Source of the DNA: JAAEQG01 sp023133475
GTDB lineage: Bacteria; Planctomycetota; Phycisphaerae; UBA1845
Length of the DNA: 6,978 bases
Assembly (NCBI GenBank): GCA_030631415.1
Contig: DAOVLE010000253.1
Coordinates: 1 to 6,978, forward strand
Reading direction: 5' to 3'
Positions within the stretch are counted from its first letter, which is position 1, and the number at the start of each line of letters is the position of its first letter. The notes beneath the pieces are model-generated. The model made no database searches and was not told the origin of the DNA. It was given only the letters and a program-made list of their open reading frames with translations. The position numbers were made by a program, and so were the translations under genes. Below are positions 1 to 6,978 of this stretch, piece after piece.

Positions 1-332
1 ACCTGTCTCGGATCGTTCGATTCGTCCATGTTCTCAAGGACGCTGGCGACCGCGGAGTCGATTTCGCTCTTGAGGCTCTCCATATCCTCGGCACTCATGC
101 CGACGTCTTGCGCGTAAGACTCGAGTTTGCTCCACAGTTCTTCGCGTTGTGCACCGCGTGGCGGGCTGACACTGCCAACCCCCATGCCGGGTCGCCCCTC
201 ACCGCCCGGCCCACCGCCCATCCGGACGCCCGGCGGAGTGGAGACGCTTGCGCCGCCTTGCTCTTGGGTCCTCTGCTGAAGCATCTGGAGCATCCAATTA
301 TCAGACCCACTACTCCCAACTGCTACAATCAT
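1..332 (-). CDS. Small protein of unknown function, 5' part only (C-terminus beyond the window)
   Basis: An open frame of 110 complete codons begins with ATG at 332 and continues past base 1 without a stop, so only the N-terminal part is visible. The start is supported by AAGGGAG (340-346) seven bases upstream. The protein opens with a Ser/Gly stretch and a Met/Gln-rich helix (MIVAVGSSGSDNWMLQMLQQ). A low-complexity Gly/Pro/Met linker follows at about residues 33-63, then an acidic amphipathic helical region at 64-108 (for example MSAEDMESLKSEIDSAV). I see no signal peptide, membrane segment or complete catalytic motif. The Ser/Gly then Met/Gln start recalls small bacterial proteins annotated as EF-hand-like, but no DxDxDG loop is present in the visible part, so that is only a suggestion. 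It is co-directional with the regulator gene, 54 bases downstream of it and beyond a GC hairpin, so it may be co-transcribed or separate. Confidence 0.66.
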   Translation of the reverse strand, partial: MIVAVGSSGSDNWMLQMLQQRTQEQGGASVSTPPGVRMGGGPGGEGRPGMGVGSVSPPRGAQREELWSKLESYAQDVGMSAEDMESLKSEIDSAVASVLENMDESNDPRQ

Positions 333-339
333 AGGTTTT

Positions 340-346
340 CTCCCTT
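340..346 (-). promoter_or_regulatory. Ribosome binding site of the partial small-protein gene
   Basis: AAGGGAG on the minus strand lies seven bases upstream of the ATG at 332. This good Shine-Dalgarno match is the main reason to call a gene that has no stop codon inside the window. Confidence 0.65.
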
Positions 347-363
347 ACGTGTGACCGACAGTA

Positions 364-380
364 GGGTGGGTCCCCCACCC
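364..380 (-). terminator. GC-rich hairpin just after the HD-GYP regulator gene; weak terminator or mRNA-end structure
   Basis: A perfect 7-bp stem (GGGTGGG at 364-370 with CCCACCC at 374-380) closes a three-base loop. It lies seven bases past the stop codon of the regulator gene. No T-run follows on the minus strand, so it does not meet the usual Rho-independent pattern. It may pause transcription, protect the 3' end of the three-gene message, or be a remnant of the repeat seen at 6892-6941, with which it shares a 13-base word. Confidence 0.4.
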
Positions 381-386
381 CGGCAA

Positions 387-1625
387 TCAATCCAGGTCGG
401 CGTGGGCAATCTGTATCTTGATTATCTCCTGGGCGTGAGAGAAAAATACATCGAGAACGCTCGGGTCGAAATGTTTGCCTCTCCCCTCTTCCATGATCGC
501 AAAGCACTTTTCTCGGGGAAACGCGGGTTTGTAAGGTCGCTTGCTGCTCAGTGCGTCAAAGACGTCGGCGACGGAGGTGATTCTTCCTTCGATGGGGATG
601 TCCTCACCGGCCAAGGCAAGCGGATAGCCGCTACCGTCCCACTTCTCGTGGTGGGACAGGGCAATGCTGCCGGCCATCTTGAGAAGCGGCGATCCGGTAT
701 CGCCCATAATCTTGGCGCCGAGTTCCGCGTGGCCCAGGTATTCGTGCTGCTCGTCGTCGGAGAGTCGGTGGAACACTTTCCTGCCCAACTGGCAGTGTTT
801 CTGCATCATCTCGAACTCCTCAGGCGTAAGCTTGCCTGGCTTGAGGAGAATGGCGTCCGGGATGCCGATCTTGCCAACGTCGTGGAGCGGGCTGGCGTGT
901 TCCAGCAACTCCACCAGCGTTTCGTCCAGTCCCAACCCGCGCGCTATGACCCCGACGTAGCGGCCAACGCGAATCACGTGCTGACCCGTTTCGTTATCAC
1001 GATACTCCGCCGCCCGGCCCAGGCAGTGGATCACCTCCAGACGCGACTGGGCCAGCGCTTCGGTGCGCCGGCGCACCTCCTGTTCGAGTGTCTTGGCATA
1101 TGCCTTGGTTTGGTCATAGTGGGCCTTGGCCAGAAGGGCGTTGCGCACGCGTGGAATGAGATCGCTGGGGTCAACGGGCTTGGCCAGGAAGTCCGTGGCG
1201 CCCAGCTCCAGGGCCTTCTGCTTCGTTGGTTGATCATTGAGCGCCGTCAGGATCACAATTGGGATGTGTTTTCGTTGCTCATTGGCGCGAATTCTCTCCA
1301 GAATCTCCAGTCCATCCATCTTGGGCATCATGATGTCCAATAGTATGATATCAGGATCTTCGCTCGCGACAGTTTCGAGGACGCTCGTGGAATCAGTGAT
1401 AGTTATGAAGTTTTCGTATCCCGCGACCTTGAGGCACCTCTGGAAGACTTTGATGTTGATGGGCTCGTCGTCGACGATCATGATCTTGGCCTGCTTCCGA
1501 ATCGCCGCGGACGATTCGCTGTGCTCCGAGGGCGCACTCGCCTGACCTGGAACATGAGTGGGCAAGGATTGATGTTCCGGCGCCGCCAGAACGACAGTGG
1601 CCTGATCGTGATGTATGTTTGTCAT
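387..1625 (-). CDS. HD-GYP response regulator (REC + cyclic di-GMP phosphodiesterase, RpfG type)
   Basis: This 412-residue cytosolic regulator should hydrolyse cyclic di-GMP under control of receiver phosphorylation. Residues 1-44 are a polar, probably disordered tail. The REC domain (about 45-165) has the acidic pair Asp52-Asp53, phosphoacceptor Asp97 (LLDIMMPKMDG), Thr127 and Lys149 (AKPVD). A helical linker follows at 166-205. The HD-GYP domain (about 205-405) keeps Glu212 and His216 (NETGQH), His248-Asp249 with Lys252 (HDVGK), His277, His325-His326 and the GYP motif (HHEKWDGSGYP, 325-335), and Asp354 (ADVFDAL). All expected metal ligands are therefore present and it is probably active. 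About 22 extra residues lie between His277 and His325. The ATG at 1625 is preferred over an in-frame TTG at 1646 because AGGAAAGGA precedes it at proper spacing. It lies 36 bases after the hybrid kinase gene, the likely phosphodonor via its Hpt domain. Family assignment is firm; the kinase pairing is inferred from gene order. Confidence 0.95.
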   Translation of the reverse strand: MTNIHHDQATVVLAAPEHQSLPTHVPGQASAPSEHSESSAAIRKQAKIMIVDDEPINIKVFQRCLKVAGYENFITITDSTSVLETVASEDPDIILLDIMMPKMDGLEILERIRANEQRKHIPIVILTALNDQPTKQKALELGATDFLAKPVDPSDLIPRVRNALLAKAHYDQTKAYAKTLEQEVRRRTEALAQSRLEVIHCLGRAAEYRDNETGQHVIRVGRYVGVIARGLGLDETLVELLEHASPLHDVGKIGIPDAILLKPGKLTPEEFEMMQKHCQLGRKVFHRLSDDEQHEYLGHAELGAKIMGDTGSPLLKMAGSIALSHHEKWDGSGYPLALAGEDIPIEGRITSVADVFDALSSKRPYKPAFPREKCFAIMEEGRGKHFDPSVLDVFFSHAQEIIKIQIAHADLD

Positions 1626-1634
1626 AGTGTCTTG

Positions 1635-1643
1635 TCCTTTCCT
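1635..1643 (-). promoter_or_regulatory. Ribosome binding site that decides the HD-GYP regulator start
   Basis: AGGAAAGGA on the minus strand ends nine bases before the ATG at 1625. It falls inside the N-terminal extension that a TTG start at 1646 would give, which argues for the ATG. A 4-bp inverted repeat (CCTC-GTT-GAGG, 1641-1651) overlaps its upstream edge and could mask it slightly. Confidence 0.65.
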
Positions 1644-1661
1644 CAACGAGGGAATGGATAT

Positions 1662-5588
<3,927 letters not shown>

Positions 5589-5606
5589 CCCGACAGTGCT
5601 CCCGGC

Positions 5607-6692
5607 CTACGTGTGCTCATACTTCCGCGCCTGGCCCAACTGGCCCAGCAGGTCATTGACTTCCTGCTTTATCTCCAGGACGCGTTCCTCGCGGCCCATC
5701 ATCACTGCGTTCATCCGCTCCATGTCCGTCAAGGCCTGCTCTGCCCGTTGCGTGCTGGAATCCGCCTGTTCCTTGGCCTTGCGCAGGTGCGCGGTCTGAT
5801 CCGCCACGCGCTGCTCGAGAGAAGCGTGGGCGTCGCGCACTCTCTCGACCATGGCGTTGAAGCTGCGTGCCAGCGAGCTGATCTCGTCGCGACCGCTCAC
5901 TTCGACCGGCGTAATAGAAGCGGCATCCGGCTGGCTGGCGATCTGCTCGAAGTGTGCTCCCATCGCCACCAGCCGACGGGATACCACAAAGCGGAACATC
6001 AGAGCAATTATTAGAACAAGCAGAGCAAAGCCCGCCGCCACAAACACGGCATGGCGGACCGTTCCGGCAACTATGGCGGACCGGATTTTGTCAGTCGGGA
6101 TCGCAACCGTGTCGAGCGCGATCACCTCGCCCACCGGGCGGTGAAACCCGGCGGTCGGCCCGTAGCGCAGCACCATCGAGGCTGGGGCATCCTCGGGTCG
6201 GCCGTGACAGCGCAGGCAACTCTCCTTCATGCGCCGGGCGCTGAAGCGGGCGTGGTACGTACGCCCGTTCAGCTCGATTTTGCCCATCCACTTGTTGACA
6301 TCAGGATGTTCGTTGAAATGTTGAATCATCCTCAATTCGCCCGCACCGGCCTGATTGGCTGGATTCCGCGGGTTGTCCGAGGAGAACTTGATGAGGTAAT
6401 CAGGGAACTCCTGGCGGACTTTTTCAAAGATGCTGCGGGCGACGAAGGACGTCGACATGGTCTCGGGGATAAACTCATCCGCCGCGGTCAACTCCTTCAT
6501 GACCGGCCGAATCTCTTCTGCCACATAACTGCGAATCGCCAGGTCGAAGGCCAACGCCAGCGCGGTTTCGCGGTCCACACGGTCCGCAACGTTCTCTTGC
6601 GCCTTAGAGTAGCCCTGGTAAACGTCCAAAGCGACGAAGCCCGTAGCCAGAACGGCTATGGGAACAAGGAATCTCGTTGTGATGCTTTTCAT
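5607..6692 (-). CDS. Membrane heme-type receptor (Tll0287/DUF3365-like, CxxCH) with HAMP and coiled coil, no output domain
   Basis: A 361-residue inner-membrane receptor. TM1 is about residues 7-25, followed by a periplasmic domain (26-212) resembling the Tll0287/DUF3365 family. It has one CxxCH heme c motif, Cys159-Cys162-His163 (ESCLRCHGRP). TM2 is 213-235. A HAMP domain follows (about 236-290, with GRDEISSLARSFNAM at 267-281), then a charged coiled coil to the end. Residues 327-353 (MNAVMMGREERV...) match a tail I recall after HAMP or PAS in many sensor proteins. There is no HisKA, ATPase, GGDEF, EAL or methyl-accepting signature, so it cannot signal alone. The next gene, 18 bases on, is a hybrid kinase, so it may be an accessory sensory subunit passing a redox or gas signal (inference). 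ATG at 6692 is preferred because AGGA lies eight bases upstream; a TTG at 6737 would add 15 residues that spoil the membrane-anchor N-terminus. The heme-binding role is inferred from the motif. Confidence 0.92.
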   Translation of the reverse strand: MKSITTRFLVPIAVLATGFVALDVYQGYSKAQENVADRVDRETALALAFDLAIRSYVAEEIRPVMKELTAADEFIPETMSTSFVARSIFEKVRQEFPDYLIKFSSDNPRNPANQAGAGELRMIQHFNEHPDVNKWMGKIELNGRTYHARFSARRMKESCLRCHGRPEDAPASMVLRYGPTAGFHRPVGEVIALDTVAIPTDKIRSAIVAGTVRHAVFVAAGFALLVLIIALMFRFVVSRRLVAMGAHFEQIASQPDAASITPVEVSGRDEISSLARSFNAMVERVRDAHASLEQRVADQTAHLRKAKEQADSSTQRAEQALTDMERMNAVMMGREERVLEIKQEVNDLLGQLGQARKYEHT

Positions 6693-6700
6693 CTGTTCCG

Positions 6701-6704
6701 TCCT
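6701..6704 (-). promoter_or_regulatory. Ribosome binding site that decides the receptor start
   Basis: AGGA on the minus strand lies eight bases before the ATG at 6692. The upstream in-frame TTG at 6737 gives an extension that would place this site inside the coding region, so the ATG is taken as the start. Confidence 0.6.
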
Positions 6705-6891
6705 GCGCGATGGCTGAACCTCCCGTCCCCAGCACAAGCAGCAGCCCCAGCAGGGTATCGTCTCAGGAGAGAGGCGAGTTAACTGACACGGTCTATGATC
6801 CGGGTCACACGGCTCCGCGGCACAACGAATCGCCTGATTATCGGGGCTTCGACAAGTTCAACATCACGGCCCGTTCGGCACGTGGCGGGTG
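6705..6891. other. Intergenic region upstream of the operon; no confident promoter
   Basis: The operon promoter is expected here on the minus strand. I looked for sigma-70 pairs and for the GG-N10-GC pattern of sigma-54 and found none with acceptable spacing. TTGAAC and GATAAT occur near 6840-6865 on the minus strand but only 13 bases apart, too close for a standard promoter. A 69-codon plus-strand frame here has no recognisable protein character. Nothing else is supported. Confidence 0.4.
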
Positions 6892-6941
6892 CCCCATCCC
6901 GTTCCGGATGCCTGCGTAGCAGGCAGCCGGACGGGGTGGGG
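6892..6941. repeat. Large imperfect palindrome, REP-like
   Basis: The left arm (6892-6915) pairs with the right arm (6919-6941) around a three-base loop GTA. The inner stem GCCTGC/GCAGGC is perfect. The outer stem joins CCCCATCCCG with CGGGGTGGGG through one T-G wobble. One base is bulged and one pair is mismatched between them. No T-run follows on either side, so it is unlike a standard Rho-independent terminator. Its size, GC content and intergenic position fit a dispersed REP-type element or an mRNA-end structure of a gene to the right. Copy number in the genome cannot be seen here. Confidence 0.6.
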
Positions 6942-6953
6942 GACAGACTCGAA

Positions 6954-6978
6954 CCAATCAGTACCGCCCAATCAGTAC
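6954..6978. repeat. Two direct copies of CCAATCAGTAC, 14-base period, at the window edge
   Basis: CCAATCAGTAC occurs at 6954-6964 and again at 6968-6978, separated by CGC. The second copy ends exactly at the last base of the window, so the array could continue beyond it. It may be the start of a short tandem repeat, a binding-site pair, or an effect of the contig end. Confidence 0.55.

Noticed and set aside
108..1343. A 411-codon plus-strand open frame
   Set aside because: It is opposite the HD-GYP regulator and the partial small gene, whose motifs are unambiguous; its translation shows no family features.
387..1646. TTG start at 1646 for the HD-GYP regulator
   Set aside because: The strong AGGAAAGGA site would lie inside the extension; the ATG at 1625 fits it at nine bases.
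5607..6737. TTG start at 6737 for the receptor
   Set aside because: The ATG at 6692 has a better-spaced AGGA and gives a typical membrane-anchor N-terminus (MKSITTRFLVP).
6840..6865. A sigma-70-like pair TTGAAC / GATAAT on the minus strand
   Set aside because: The spacing is only 13 bases instead of about 17, so it is not reported as a promoter.
6710..6919. A 69-codon plus-strand frame in the upstream intergenic region
   Set aside because: It lacks a convincing ribosome binding site, runs into the palindrome, and has no recognisable protein character.
6940..6964. A tRNA-like T-loop word (GGTTCGAGTCT on the minus strand)
   Set aside because: The five-base T-stem does not pair beyond one or two bases and no acceptor, D or anticodon arm can be drawn around it.

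Overview
The window reads as one minus-strand signalling locus in a GC-rich Gram-negative bacterium. An inner-membrane receptor, a membrane-bound hybrid kinase and an HD-GYP response regulator lie head to tail, followed by the first third or so of a further co-directional gene that runs off the left edge. The protein styles (Tll0287/DUF3365 sensors, kinases with many PAS domains, RpfG-type regulators) are common in Deltaproteobacteria-like and Planctomycetota-like genomes. The window holds no phylogenetic marker, so the taxon stays a guess.

Layout in transcription order, right to left. Bases 6693-6978 form the upstream intergenic region. It carries a large imperfect palindrome (6892-6941) and two copies of an 11-base direct repeat at the extreme right edge. 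Bases 5607-6692 encode a 361-residue transmembrane protein with one CxxCH motif, a HAMP domain and a C-terminal coiled coil, but no kinase or other output domain. Bases 1662-5588 encode a hybrid histidine kinase of about 1308 residues: TM, DctB-like double Cache, TM, PAS, PAS, Cys-rich PAS, HisKA, HATPase, REC, Hpt. Bases 387-1625 encode a REC plus HD-GYP regulator with complete catalytic motifs. A 54-base gap with a 7-bp GC hairpin follows, then the 5' part of a small protein (1-332) with its own ribosome binding site.

Inferred working model: the heme-type receptor and the Cache/PAS modules of the kinase sense extracellular and redox or small-molecule cues. Phosphate moves His811 to Asp1113 to His1248 inside the kinase, then to Asp97 of the regulator. 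That sets the hydrolysis of cyclic di-GMP by the HD-GYP domain. Gaps of 18 and 36 bases support one transcript for the three genes. Each part belongs to a known family. The less ordinary points are the output-less heme receptor paired with the kinase, the five-cysteine insertion in the third PAS domain, the DctB-type sensor on a non-DctB kinase, and related GC palindromes on both sides of the operon.
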